Shown piece by piece: positions 32,583 through 44,242 of a stretch of DNA of 64,000 nucleotides. Position numbers and translations under genes: made by a program. The stretch is from Hetaerina americana (Eukaryota > Arthropoda > Insecta > Odonata > Calopterygidae). The stretch spans positions 4,351,905-4,415,904 of the forward strand of contig JAKTNV010000007.1 of the NCBI GenBank assembly GCA_022747635.1, given 5' to 3'. How positions within the stretch are numbered: the stretch's first letter is position 1; each line of letters begins with the position of its first letter. The notes under the pieces were generated by a model. That model had not been told where the DNA came from. It saw only the letters and a program-made list of their open reading frames with translations, and searched no databases.

Positions 32583-32690
32583 GTTTGGTAGGTGATGGTA
32601 AAGTTTAATCATTGCAACAAGGATTCACAAACAGGCGTGTGAAATACACATATCCGAGCAGGGGGGCTTGTTCCTTTCCCTGATATATAC
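32583..32690 (-). mobile_element. S1 SINE fragment
   Basis: The plus strand reads TTTGGTAGGTGATGGTAAAG, the S1 tail in reverse orientation, and GTTCCTTTCCCTG further in, both shared with 884-1137. The head is missing. Confidence 0.65.
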
Positions 32691-32954
32691 ATAAATATAT
32701 ATTTATATATATATAAATATGTATATATATATATATATATAAAACACTTTTTGAAAGTCTCACGGACGTGAATAATAATGCATAACACTTAGTATTACTG
32801 GACACACACAGAAACACAAAAAGAGACTCGTTCTTTTTGTGTGTTTCTGTGTGTTTTTGTCTGTGTCCCCTAGTGCTAAGTGTTTTACATGTATATCAAA
32901 TATCTTCGAAATGGAACGCTCTTCGGCGACGCACAAATATATAAAAACACAGAT

Positions 32955-33055
32955 GTATATTTTTAGAATATAGAGACACAAAGAAAGGACACTCACAATT
33001 TGTTATTTGACGTTTCGACAGCAAGGCTGTCGTCTTCAGAATGGCCATTCTTTAT
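32955..33055 (-). mobile_element. PLE-like 3' end with hammerhead-like hairpin
   Basis: On the minus strand (33044 to 33006): CTGAAGA, GACAGC paired with GCTGTC, GAAACGTC, then a stretch ending TGTGAGTG as at 27290. Stem I pairing is weak. It is the same layout as PLE-3 but a different sequence. Confidence 0.5.
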
Positions 33056-33294
33056 ATGTGTGTATACGTGTGTGTGTGTATATACACAAACATGGACTAA
33101 CATCTTGACGTGGTGGAAGGGCGTGTACGTCCCGATGACCCCTAAAGCTGTGCTGGCGCGAGAATTGATAATTGCTCCTGGTAGGGTCACCCATGACCCC
33201 AGTGGGGCGGCCAGTAAGTGATGATGTCACGTTAGAAAAACACTATTGAGGAAGGCAACGGGAAACCACCTAAATCATCATTCACAAGATTTAA

Positions 33295-34233
33295 ATGATC
33301 GACAATACAGAGATTTTGAATCCTGGCAATTACGGGGCACGGCCCAATCGGCCGTGTGTCGTGCCCGGCAGCGGGGGAGGAAAGGCTTCGGCGGTCGTCA
33401 TCCCACGAAACCCTTGCAAGGGAAAACCAGCAGCAGCAGGACAGAAAACGCAGGAGAAGAAGACCGAATTAGTTCGAATAGGAACGTGGAATGTTAGGAC
33501 AATGATGAAGACAGGGAAATTGGAGAATGCTAAGCCAGAGATGGAAAAGGAAAAAAAAGATATTTTAGGTCTATGCGAGGTGAGATGGAAGAATAGTGGG
33601 GATTACTGGAGTGATCAGTATAGAATAATATACAGCGGCGGGGACGAGAGCCAACGAGGTGTTGCCATAGTATTAAATGAAGAGGTAGGTTGAAGCGTAG
33701 TCAACATAGAGCAGGTAACGGATAGATTATTACTAGTAGAGATAAAAGCAGAACGACGAACGGATATTATTCAGGTATACATGCCACCGAGCAACCATAA
33801 AGAAGAAGAGGTCGATAGGATGTACGATCAATTAGAGGACATAATCGCATGTGTTCCTGCAGGGAAACATTTGACAGTGATGGGGGATTGGAATGCGACG
33901 GTAGGCGAAGGAAGAGATGGTGATGAGGTGGGCGACTACGGTTTAGGCACGAGGAATGACCGCGGGGAGAAAGCAGTTGAGTTCTGCAGGAGACAGGGGT
34001 TAGTCATCACCAACACTTGTTTTAGACACCACAAAAGACGCAGGTATACATGGAAAATGCCAGGTGACTCAGAAAGGTATCAGCTAGATTATATCCTGGT
34101 TAGACATAGGTTTAGGAACAGTGTGATAAATTCTCACAGCTTCCCGGGAGCGGACTCTGACCAAAATTTAGTTGTTATGAAATGTAGCGTCCGCTTCAAA
34201 AACATATGGCTGGAGCGGCGAGTTAGAAAATAG
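33295..34233 (+). pseudogene. LINE-A copy 4 endonuclease
   Basis: GTWNVRTMMKTGKLENAK (33482 onward), then LGLCEVRWK with the catalytic Glu, then MGDWNATVGEG (33880) with the catalytic Asp, then GADSDQNLVVMKC (34150) where the catalytic His of SDH is replaced by Gln. A stop (TGA) lies near 33692. The layout is the APE endonuclease of non-LTR retrotransposons, often annotated as craniofacial development protein 2-like in arthropods. The lost His means it would not cut even without the stop. Confidence 0.85.
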
Positions 34234-35940
34234 AATGTAGAAGCATTAAATGGGTTGAAAAGGAAGGAATACAAACAGGCGGTAGAGAAAATCATGGAGG
34301 ATGGTAAAGGGCTTAGTACTATCGAAGAAAAATGGGAAATGATCAAGAAAGGGTTGTCTAAAGCCGCAAAAGACACTATTGGAACCGTTAACGCTAAAAG
34401 GACTAGGAAACCATGGATCACGGATGAGATGATTACAAAGATGGATGAGCGGCGAAAATGGAAGAATATAAATACAGAATTAGGCAAAATGAAGTACAAA
34501 GAATTGAACAATAAATTGAGGCGGGCAACAAATAAAGCAAAAGAAGCACGGTGGAAGACGCAGTGCGAGGATGTGGAAAGTTTGCCGAGGAAGGCTGAAA
34601 AAGGTGCGCTTTCCAGCAAATTTAAATCCCTATCGTCAAGTAAGAGAGGAAAAACTATGCTAACAGTTAGAGATAAGTTGGGTAAGATCATAGTTGACAC
34701 AGGATAGATCCAAGAGAGATGAAAGGAATATATAGAAGAAGTATATAGTAAAGAACTTAGGCAAATAAAATTAGACATAGAAAAAGAACATGGCGTTGAG
34801 TAAGATTGGTTGGGTCCAGGCATGTGAGAATACAGAACAAAAGGTTTGATATCCCACGCAGCTAAAGTTGTTCTCAGGATCATCAACAAAAGGATAGAGA
34901 GTAGGGCAAATGATTACTTAGGGGATGATCAATTTGGGTTTAGGAAGGGGAGAGGTACGCGTGATGCCATTGCAGTAATGAGCTCACTAATCGAGAGGAA
35001 AATAGAATAAAAACAGGTCGTATTTGCCTGTTTCGTAGATTTCGAAAAAGCGGTTGATAGAGTGAATTGGGAAACACTTATGAGTATTTTGGAGGAAATA
35101 GAAATAGATTCGAGGGACAGGAGACGAATCCGCAAACCAGAAGTCTCAGACTGTTTAGTTGGGAGTGGGGAACGGGGAGTTCGGATGGGCAGTGTTAGGA
35201 AGAGGTAGAGGAAGAGGGAATTAGTAAAATCAGTTAGGTTTGCTGATGACCAAGCTTTAGTTTGTCAGTCAGCCAAGGGTTTGCAAGCATTGCTGAGTGA
35301 ATTGGAAATTCAGTGCGACAGGTATGGGATGAGAATCAATATTAATAAAACAAAGGTTATCCGATTTTCTAGAAGGAAAAAGGCTAAGCTTAACATTAAA
35401 ATAGGAGAGCTAAAACTACAGCAGGTAGAACAGTTTACCTTCTCGGAAGTGTTTTGGACCAACACGGTCAAAGTAGTAGGGACGTAAGGAGAAGAATTGC
35501 GCTAGGCAAAGAGGCTTTCACAAGGAGGAGGGAGTTGATGACAGGGACGTTGAGTAAGGATATTTAGAAAAGGCTCGTAAAAACTTTGATTTGGTGCAGC
35601 GCTATGTACGGCGCGGAAACGTGGTCATTGAAGCAGGGGGATAGGCGTAGACTGGAGGCTTTTGAAATGTGGGTGTGGAGAAGAATGGTGAAGGTGAAAT
35701 GGACAGAGAAGAAAACAAACAAGGAAGCACTTGATATGGTTGGCGAAGAGAGGGGTTTGTTGGGAGAAGTCGTATGGAGGCAGGAAAAGTGGATGAGGGG
35801 CGTATTAGGATGTTGAAGACTGTGATTGAGGGGATTGTTAGGCAAACGAGGAAAGGGAAGGAACAGGAGAGGGATGTTAGACGGGATGGAGAGAGGAAGG
35901 AAGTACTCGGAGATGAAGAGGGACCTGATATAGAGTAGGA
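34234..35940 (+). pseudogene. LINE-A copy 4 linker and RT remnants
   Basis: The linker is nearly open from 34255 to 34707 (RRATNKAKEARWKTQCEDVE). RT then has an internal deletion near 34825 (between LGPGM and the KGLISHAAKVV-like segment), stops, and a further deletion near 35200 that removes the GVRQGSPLS block. FADDQALVCQS survives (35240). A frameshift at 35440 and stops precede AMYGAETWSLK and the C-terminal tail. Not functional. Confidence 0.8.
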
Positions 35941-36049
35941 TGATGGATTTTGTGTTTTCTTAGGAGTCACAAGATAAATATTTGGTTGTTATGTCCATCC
36001 AAAAACCTACCTTAACCGGTAAATTACCTTAAAAAATAGTAATTTGTGT

Positions 36050-37340
36050 ATATATACTATATATAAATAAAGAAAATCACAAGTTATCGAATTTTCGGTG
36101 ATCGCGCCACCTTTCTCAGGGAAGGGTAGAAAGAAATTGAGGAGAAGGCTATAAGTGAAGGGGCTGGAGACGCTCTATGGAAGGAGAAGCTGGGGAAAGA
36201 TTTCTGAGGCAAAGAGTTGGGGAGAAAATTTAGAAGTGTACGAATAATATGGAAGGTGTTGGTAGAGTATGGGGGATGAAATAATGTGAAGGTTGAGGTA
36301 ATTAATGTCTAAATATTAATACCTGGTTCATTACAGGCATCCAGGAGCGAGATAAACGCTTGTTCTATTGTTTGAGTTTCAGTGGAGGGTCAGAGGTCGA
36401 GAGAGATGCTAAAATAGATACATTATAGCATTTATCAAAGGAAGTGTTGTGTTTGGTGACGTGTTATGGGGTTGGGAGCGTCCCAATCGGAAAATAATTC
36501 ATGTATGAGGCTCGGTGGTTATTGATTCTAATATTGAGGGGTGTGGTACCGTCCAATATAAAAGGCAGGGCAAAGTTGGCACTTCAGAAGGTAAACTCCA
36601 TTGTTGGATGTCCATGTAGAGTAGGGAATTGGTAGGAGAGAGTTAAAAAGTGGCGGGAGAGGAATGGAATTTGGTTTTTAAAAATAGAGCATGTTTTGCC
36701 TCTAGGTTAATTGCAGGGCATGGAAGTGGCTTTGGCACGGGGCGGGGAACTAAAGAGTGGATTTGTTGCTTTGAGGAATCTGATAAGTTGGCAGGGTATT
36801 TGAAAGTTTCTTGGGGGCAACTGGGAAGAAGGTTGGCGATGGAATAATGGTTTTTGAGGATTGGGTAGAGGCTTTTTAGGATTGATCTCAGAGACTCTAG
36901 GCCAGGGAAGTATTTGGTGCAAATTGAAAGAGGGTGGATTTCTGCGGTGGAGGTGGGCTTGGAAGTGCAAGCATGTTTTCGGATACTTGTTTTTAGGAGG
37001 GATTCAGGATAACCTCCTTGGAAGAGGGAACGGTGCAGATTTGAGAGGTATTTACCTAGGAAGTCGGTGTGATTGCAGATTCTGTGACCTCTTATGGACA
37101 GGAAATAAGGAATGGAGCGTTTGGTTTGATGTGAGATAAAACTTTTATACGAGCAAACTGTCCCAGAGCATTTAACCCTCTGCCTTTCCTTTCCAAGAGC
37201 AGTACTTCCGGTTGAACAGAGAAACCTTCCCGTCTTAAGGACTCTTGGTCCCAACTCCTCTGTCTCGCTCTTTGAATCTCGTTTTGAATTTCTTCCCTGT
37301 TTGACCAATATGAACTCTGCCCAGCGTGTCGCACTTCACT
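36050..37340 (-). mobile_element. PLE-2, minus-strand copy
   Basis: On the minus strand, 37308-36643 is a 221-codon open frame with SIRGHRICNHTDFLGKYLSN, FQGGYPESLLKTSI, then a LESLRSILKSLYPIL segment and TFKYPANLSDSSK. These align with the PLE-2 copy at 54950-55040 (TFKRPANLSDLLKS). The GIY-YIG part (SEVPTLPCLLYWTV) follows in broken frames. The 3' end near 36087-36122 holds the family hairpin (CTGAGAA, GGTG..CACC, GAAA). The catalytic RT core is not present. Confidence 0.75.
36643..37308 (-). pseudogene. PLE-2 RT C-terminal and linker ORF
   Basis: 221 open codons lying between the RT core and GIY-YIG domains of a Penelope-like protein. The region is defined by the GYP-(x)-LL-(x)-I motif and the later PANLSD motif, shared with the copy at 54.9-55.1 kb. 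It has no start context of its own and no catalytic motif, so it is a remnant. Confidence 0.7.
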
Positions 37341-37344
37341 TCCA

Positions 37345-38040
37345 TCTACATTTACACAATATCACAAGGGCGTGTGGCGGGGGGTGTTAGGTCACCAGCC
37401 ATGCATGCACAATCGCAATCACGAGACCTTTACGCAAATAATAGTTTCATCATGCACTCGAAAAATTTTAATCATACGAAAGTAAGCCCTTATATGCAAC
37501 AATATTCACTAGCAAGTGTCCTGGTATATTCAAATCATACTGTAGAACTGCTAAAAATATGGGTCTATTATATAAAAAAATAGCATGCAAGATAACGACA
37601 AAATATATAAACTGTCAATTCTAATTATCGCCTACGCGATTGCTGTCACATCCATTTTGACCTCCAATGGTTCGAGAAAAAAAGGACATATTTAAAAATA
37701 TCAGTTCTACCATAAATCTCCCTGATTTTACGTTGGTGATCTGATCTACCATTTTGGACCTGTAATGTGTGGTCAACTACCTCAGGTAAGTAACCTGCCT
37801 CTTATATAAGCAGTAAGTTAAAACCTGCATTTAATCCTACGGTCAACTAGTGGCTCCCATCCTAATTCTTCCAATAGTGATCTGACACTGCTGCCTTGTT
37901 CGTAACAACGGTTCACAAGCCTAGCTGCTCTTCTTTGCACTCGATCTAATTCTAAAAAATTAAGCCTACCCCATGAGGATCTCACGCACTTCCAGCATAC
38001 TCTAAGTAGGACCTAACTAACTTTAATAAGGCTTCATATA
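37345..38040 (-). pseudogene. LINE-B remnant
   Basis: Minus-strand fragments near 38000-37860 read VRSYLEYAGSA, DPHGVGLI and AAVSDHY, equivalent to SHLEY..EVGLI of the copy at 2000. The 3'-end signature (plus strand GTGTGGCGGGGGGTGTTAGG) lies at 37371-37390. The interval between is too decayed to translate. Confidence 0.55.
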
Positions 38041-38698
38041 CACACACATGTATAACTATATATGTGTGTGTGCGCGTGTTCGTGTGTGTATGTTTACCTT
38101 ATCTAAATGAAAAGCTAGATGTTAGCCCAGACAGAGTACCTAACCTTGTCTAAACTATGACTATAACCCATGCTTGAAGCGTGGTCTAGGCGCTGTACAG
38201 AACGGCGATAGATGTGATTCCTGGTGGGCGCACAGCCCCAATTTACCTCGCTTAACTGTGTGCAAAGGGAAGGAGATCAAAGGGAGGGTTTTGGAGAGAT
38301 GGGAAGATCGCTCTCCCTCTTCAAGGGAACGAGGGAAGGCGCGCGTTCAAATCCCCAGGCGACCCTTGGCCATTCCCCTTGAACCCTGAGCGCAGCACGC
38401 CATTCAACTCCGAAACACCATGATGAAATAAAATTTGAACGATAAGATGAGGATGTCAGAAAAAGTCTCTCTCCTGCATTTTATTCGAATAGGATTACCT
38501 TTCAAAAATTAAATATTAAAACATTTAATGTATTCACGAAGATAATGCCGCATTACCGATAACGTTCTCTTCGCCATATCAAATTACCCAAGAATTGTAA
38601 ATATTACATCCCGGATTATTATTCCCAGCAAAGACTTTAGCAGGTATTAACTTTCTTAAATTAGATGTGACACGAAAATTTTCGGATAACTATGTAAT
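38041..38698. other. Interval without recognisable gene
   Basis: A short GT/CA-rich patch near 38040-38095 and a CpG-containing block at 38170-38400. No family is recognised. Confidence 0.3.
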
Positions 38699-39400
38699 AC
38701 TTGTATTATATGCAATCTACTGGTTAGGGTAGGTTTTGGATGGTCACAACAACCAAATAAATATTTGGTCCCTTCTAATGAAATGGAACCCAGTGTCCGG
38801 CACTGCAATAAGTCCCTCTTCACCTCCGTGTACTTCCTTTCTCCCTTCATTCCGTCAAACATCCCTGTCCCCTGCTCCTGCCCCCTCCCTCTTTGCCTGG
38901 CGGTCTCTCTTCTTATACAGTCTTCAACCTCCCACTGCCAATCAATATCCTCTCCGATTGTCCATCTTTTTTCTCTCCGGGCTTCTTATGATATCTCCCA
39001 ACAATCCCCTCTCTCCAAGCCCCAATACCTTGCCTATAACTTCATCATTCATTTTTCTTTCTGCCCACTTCAATCTCTGCATCCTTCTCCGCACCCGCAT
39101 TTCAAAAGCCTCCAGCCTACGACTATCATTTTGTTTACATAACCATGTTCCCGCGCCGCACGCGCTACGCTCCGTATAAAAGTTCTAAAGAGTGTTTTCT
39201 GAACATCCTTACTCAACGTCCCCGCCATCGATTCCCTCCCCCCTGTGAAAGCCTCTTTGCCTAGCGCAATTCTTCTCCTTATGTTCCTATTGCCTAGAGC
39301 TGTGCTGGCGGGAGCAATGATCAAGGCTCCCGCCAACACAGCTCTAGTGGTCACCAGAACGTCAAGTTTATCGTCCATGCGAGGGGGAAATATGCATAGC
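38699..39400 (-). pseudogene. LINE-A copy 8, rearranged
   Basis: The minus strand begins with the family 5' UTR motif (AGAGCTGTGTTGGCGGGAGC at about 39350), jumps to RRRIALGKEAFTGGRESMAG (about 39280), continues through the C-terminal domain with frame changes, and ends with the complement of CTACTGGTTAGGGTAGG (38720), the 3' terminus. Endonuclease and RT core are deleted. A 22-bp inverted repeat sits at the deletion joint. Confidence 0.7.
39294..39347. repeat. 22-bp near-perfect hairpin at a LINE-A deletion joint
   Basis: 39294-39315 and 39326-39347 are reverse complements with one mismatch and a 10-base loop. Both arms derive from the LINE-A 5' UTR (AGAGCTGTGCTGGCGG). Confidence 0.85.
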
Positions 39401-39537
39401 AAGTGGCCATTTTAAGCTCATTTTTGGAATAAAAAAATTTGTAAGTTAAATTTCGTAGACAAATTTGTGACAAGTCTATAGCAGTAAAGGGTAGACAATA
39501 TTTAAAATGCTCAGTTCAAACCACTTTGTAACATTCG

Positions 39538-39610
<73 letters not shown>
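39538..39610. repeat. (TA)n microsatellite
   Basis: About 73 bases of pure TA, 34 bases upstream of an S2 SINE. Confidence 0.95.
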
Positions 39611-39613
<3 letters not shown>

Positions 39614-39643
39614 GACGAATAGGAAATCGAATCATATATAAAT

Positions 39644-39925
39644 AGGGGATTGAGAGGGTGCGGGAGCTAACGTACTGGCTTCCCTCTCAGAGGGCCCGGG
39701 TTCAAATCCCGGCGGTGTTGAATATTTTTCAGAGGTATCTCGATCCCTACTTGAGGTGCTTTGTGGAGGGCACTTTGAGTGAGTACGCCGTCCGTCGGAT
39801 GGAACGTTAAACCCTTGGCGCCTTTCGTAAAGAGTAGGCTAATGCCGACGCCGGGTTTCTCTCCACCCTTTCCTGTCCATCCCTAATGGCACAAATGACC
39901 TCAGCTGTCGGTCGCCTCCCCTAAA

Positions 39926-39930
<5 letters not shown>
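39644..39930 (+). mobile_element. S2 SINE, near full length
   Basis: Very similar to 29693-30000 throughout: tRNA-like head with B-box GGTTCAAATCC, and GTCGGATGGAACGTTAA in the body. About ten bases are missing near 39808. It ends CCCTAAATAC and runs into (TA)n, where the other copy ends in CTA repeats. Confidence 0.88.

Positions 39931-39969
<39 letters not shown>
39931..39969. repeat. (TA)n at the S2 tail
   Basis: About 39 bases of TA continuing directly from the SINE tail. Confidence 0.95.
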
Positions 39970-39972
<3 letters not shown>

Positions 39973-39984
39973 TATATGATTTCG

Positions 39985-40118
39985 TTGACGTAACACGGAA
40001 GTGCCGAATAATGAATTGGACAGCACAAACAGTATAGAAACACATAAAAAGATCACTCACACGTTATTTCTTGATCACTTCGACGGAATTCTGCTCCGTC
40101 TTCATCGGAAGATAGAGA
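39985..40118 (-). mobile_element. PLE-like 3' end fragment
   Basis: On the minus strand: GATGAAGA, GACGGAG..CCGTC stem, GAAGTGATC, then ACGTGTGAGTG and a T-rich CTTTTTATGTGTTTCTATA, parallel to 27236-27350. The hammerhead core is degenerate (GAAG in place of GAAA). Confidence 0.45.
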
Positions 40119-42792
40119 AGTAATATACATATATATTATTTATTTATTTATTTCAATAAATATCATAATAGTTAGCTGATATCATTGGCCTAGGTAGAAA
40201 TTTGAGGAGGTGAATGAAATACACATTCGCCGCAAAATAGAGAAGGAAGAATACTAGTTGCAGGTAGAAGAGAGTATTGAGCATGTTATGGCAGGGGATG
40301 GTATCTTAAGGTAGGGATGTCTAATGCGTACAAATTGTCTTCAGTTGATGAGGAATCAAGAGAAGATTTGAAGAAAAAGAAAGAGAGAATGAAATGGAAC
40401 TGAATTGTTAAGCCGGAATAAGTGCAGGGAAAGTGAAATGAAAAGAGAGGCCGACGCTGGAAAATACTGGAGAGGTCCCCTTTGAAATCGATCGAATGGC
40501 AAACCCACGACGTCACGAGAGAAGAGGAAAGACGCAAGTGCGCGTTGCTAGGCAATTCTCTCATTCATCACGGTAACACGATGGATGGATTATGTTCCTG
40601 AGATTTGCAGCGTCGCCTTGAACTCTCGACTATTCCGTGCCCTGTGTTGGCGTGAGTGGGTCGCGCGGGCATCAGGGCCTGGCCCTTGAACGTCAGTCCC
40701 CAGATTAGGGAAAGGAAGCCTCTGTCAAGCATTAATATTAAGGTGAGAGGGAAGATGCGAATCGCTCGTGAGAGTGGAGTGGAAGTATTCGAATGCTTAG
40801 GTTGCCCCGTGAGACGAAAACGAGTACCGCTCTCTCTCTTTAGATTAATTAAATATTTAATTAATGCGGAAGGCAGGACTTTTCGGGGCGAGAAACAAAT
40901 GACAATCGGACGGCGAAGAGGCGGAAAACGGAAACGCCATTCTTCCAAATAAAATTAAAAAAACGACGACATCGAAATGGGAAAAACTTTGGCTTTGGGA
41001 TTCACGTTCATACCGACAAACAAATACTTATGCGCACACGTTTGAAATTAGGAAATTTTACGCCGAGGTTATGAAATCCCTCCCACGGAGAGAAACTCGA
41101 CCATGGCGCAGGTTGGCAGAAATATCATACACTGGAATGCGTTTGTGTGAATCTGAACGCCGTCGCAAAATAGACTGTTTTAAAAAAATATATCAACGGG
41201 GAAAGAATTTAAAGTTTGAAAAAGCAAAAGAGCGAATAAAAGTGCGAGAGAGAGAGAGAGGGAAGTGGGGTGAAGCGAATGTTGGGGAAAGGGAAAGGGA
41301 AGGAGGGGGGGGAGACGAGGCACACCCTCGCACGGAGCCTTAGGGTCTTCGATGCGGGGAAGAGAAAAAAATGAACGGAGCTTGAATTAAGATAAAATAA
41401 AAACAAGAGAGCAACTCGGCCAGAGAATGAACGAATACCGCGAACGCTCTTTATCCCTTTCTTATTCATTTCACCCTCGCCCCAGTATTAACCGCGCTCC
41501 ATGACAACAATAAAAATAGTCGCAGCGGGAAAAAAACATGGAGGCCTCGCGCAAAACCGCAGGGCGCTGCGGGGAGGGGGGTGGAGGTGAAGGAGGGGGG
41601 GCGTAATGCGGTGGGAGGGTGGGGTCGGGGGTGGACCGGGGGAGACCGGGATGTCGGGGACGGGGAGACTTGGCTCGGACGGGCCGGGCAGCCTTTTGTG
41701 TGTCCGCCCCTGCTGCCACCCTGCGGTGCTCTTCGGAACTCTTCACCTCCCCCCTCCAGCCGCCGTCACCGTGATAACAATGGGGAGCAAGCAACAATGG
41801 CGGTGAAGGGGGGGGAGGCTCATTGTTGCCCCTCCCCTCGGGGCGACGGACGGAATGGGAGCTCCTCGAGAGATGGAGACGGCGAAAGAGAAAAAAGGGA
41901 ATCCTCATCTCCATCCAGGCTCGGTGCTATCTCGAGAAGAAGAAGGCTTTTAAGATGAGTGTTGAAACGTTAAGTGACGCGTGGACGGGGAGAAGAAGCT
42001 GCTAATGACGGCCTCACTAACATCGCTCCTTGCACTGCCGGGAGAATCGTGGAGGAGTTGCAGAACCATTTGCAATTTGAAATTTGAATCGAGAGACCAG
42101 GAGCAGGAAGAGCAATGAGGCTCGCGCGAGAAGACACGAAATGACTTCGCTGTCCATCGATCCCACGAGGGAGGGCATTGCGATCCGACGGAGAGGGAAA
42201 CTAGGCGTCGGGGAGGGAAGAGGGCGGATTTGAGGGCCACGCACAACATGGGGAAAGCAATTCAAGCGTTGGAAACGGGGCAGCGGGAAGAGGAGGAGCA
42301 CATTGCCTAAATATCTTGGCAACTCGGGCAAAGCGGGCGCATGTCTCACATCTGCATATATTCCAGGACATAATTGCGTCTGCCCATCATCAAATAGAAT
42401 AATCTCCAGTTTCGTTGCTATGGTGGTGGTGCGTTTGAAGCCATAGTCTGCCATAGAATGCTCCCCGTTTCCCCGGATTTATCGCGAGTCGATCACCAAT
42501 GCGCCATGCCCAAATTTGAGATTTAACCTGGATTTTATCCTAAGATCCATCAACGAAGAACCTATCAAGCCTCTGGTACGCATGTGAAAGATCAATGAAA
42601 GAGCGTGGAGGGCAGAGGAAAGCCACCGCCCAATGCCATTTGCGGTGGAATTCTGGAAACAGTGGTTGGAAGTGGCCCCGGTGAAATCCTAAAATGCTTA
42701 AGTACGTCCTTTGTGGGAATCCGTTGCGTGGCCGGAATACTGCCATTCCGAAGAACATTCAGATAAAAATGTCCATCACTACTCATCCTCAT
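40119..42792. other. Interval without recognisable gene
   Basis: Includes a GC-rich, G-run island at 41240-41960, with (GA)n at 41248-41262. Long open frames around 41471-41958 occur on both strands and are Arg/Gly/Pro-rich. Frames of 70-145 codons at 40568-40952 and 42017-42454 have more ordinary composition but match nothing I know. Confidence 0.35.
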
Positions 42793-43225
42793 TCCATTAT
42801 CACCGTTGCTGTTCAACCTGTATGCAGAGAAAATGATTAAAGAGGCATGGGAAGAACTGGAGGTAGGAATGAAAGTGGGCGGGGAATTCGTAAAATCAGT
42901 TAGGTTCGCTAATGACCAAGCTTTAGTTTGTCAGTCAGCCAAGGGGTTGCAAGCATTGCTGAGTGAATTATAAATTCAGTACGACAGGTATGGGATGGGA
43001 ATCAATATTAATAAAACAAAGGTAATGCAATTTTCCAGAAATAAAAAGGCTAAGCTAATCATTAAAATAGGAGGGCAAAAACTAGAGCAGGTAGAACAGT
43101 TTACGTATACGGGGGCCTATTGCACACAATGTTGGCTATCAGGGTGAGTTTGGTTGGGTGGGACAATGTGTTTATTTGGATGCTTTGTCCTACCTTAACC
43201 GGTAGAATCGAGAGAATAATCGTCC
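42793..43225 (+). pseudogene. LINE-A copy 6, internal fragment plus 3' end
   Basis: It starts at the LLFNLYAEKMIKEAW region of RT, keeps VRFANDQALVCQS (first catalytic Asp changed to Asn) and QVEQFTY, then jumps to a degenerate 3' end (TTGTCCTACCTTAACCGGTA at about 43185-43204). 5'-truncated and internally deleted. Confidence 0.75.
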
Positions 43226-44242
43226 ACCCAAAATTTAGCTGCGTCCGTTTCCACGTTGAGTAGCCCATTCCAAGTTCTAGGCGAGTACGTCAGGGTTTCC
43301 GTAATATGGCCAAGGGGGCCCGAATTGGAGTAAGGGTGAGAAATCAGAGTGAAATTTTGGAAATGATGGACAGTTTGGACGCCGCCCCTCCAATGTTCCC
43401 CTGCCTATAGGTCTGCACGGATATGAAATGCTGATATGCTAAATTGTTAATTGTCAGAAAGAATTCTCTCCGAAGGAAACCGAAGAGAATTAAATGTTAA
43501 TAAAACTCCAGAATTGCAACTTGCCTGACTAATGTTCAATATTCCTTCCAGTTGAAATTCACTCGCCGTTTCCACGCAACACATTGATCATAGCGTCGCC
43601 TCATAGTTGAATCATCATCATATGGGATGCTGCAAGTCTCTTCGGATTCCTCGAAGGGTATTAGCACGCTGACCAAGCTCCCTCCGCGGTGAGAACAATG
43701 TCCTCCCTCTGCGGTTGCTTCTCACCATAAAAGCCGCCTCGATTACGTGTAGAAAGGGGGTGGGGTCTTAGGTCACCAGTTTTGGAGCAATCGGCTATTT
43801 ATGGAGTAATGACATTCGGCGAGTTTCAATAGCAATGCGTCGTTCCGAGCTTCTCGGATTATGCGAAGCAAAAGTGATTCCTTATGTACATCGTTTTGGC
43901 ACTAATTTACCATTCATTTTGTAATCGCTCCGGTCTCGCCTGTGGATGCATACAGTGCGATGCCCACGTTGGACGTAAACCACTATTTAAGAATAACACT
44001 CAGATGATTAGTATCAATTTTCAAAATCAAATTATGCTTGGATTCTTCGAGATTCCTGTGTTTTGTCCACACTTTTTACATGCCATTGAGCTTTTTCTTG
44101 GTCTATTTGACATTTATTCATAAGCGTCGAGTTTCCTCAGCAACCTTGCTAAATTTCAACATTAGTATCTGCTGTGAAGCGTCCCAAACACTAGAATTGA
44201 ATTCACTTTGATTTCAATTAAAGCATATTTAATTCATTCCCC
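43226..44242. other. Interval without recognisable gene
   Basis: Ordinary composition. A possible LINE-B 3'-end scrap (AAAGGGGGTGGGGTCTTAGG) at about 43753-43785. An 80-codon frame at 43884-44123 has no recognisable domain. Confidence 0.3.

Larger units (their letters stand above)
32383..32830. repeat. Inverted repeat of PLE-2 tails enclosing (TA)n and an S1 SINE
   Basis: 32425-32472 and 32743-32790 are reverse complements over 48 bases with two mismatches. Looser similarity extends outward to 32383 and 32830. Between the arms lie (TA)n at 32473-32535, an S1 fragment, and a second TA-rich tract at 32690-32740. A further direct partial copy of the tail follows at 32831-32905. Confidence 0.8.
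33090..36035 (+). mobile_element. LINE-A copy 4 (near full length)
   Basis: It starts with the 5' UTR shared with copy 5 (CTTGACGTGGTGGAAGGGCG versus CTTAACGTGGTGGAAGGGCT) and ends with CCTACCTTAACCGGTAAATT. It contains endonuclease, linker and most of RT, with many lesions. It is the best guide to the family layout: 5' UTR, APE endonuclease, linker, RT, C-terminal domain, 3' UTR with an A- or AAT-rich tail. Confidence 0.85.

Noticed and set aside
34134..34889. 251-codon minus-strand ORF
   Set aside because: Antisense shadow of the LINE-A linker and RT region.
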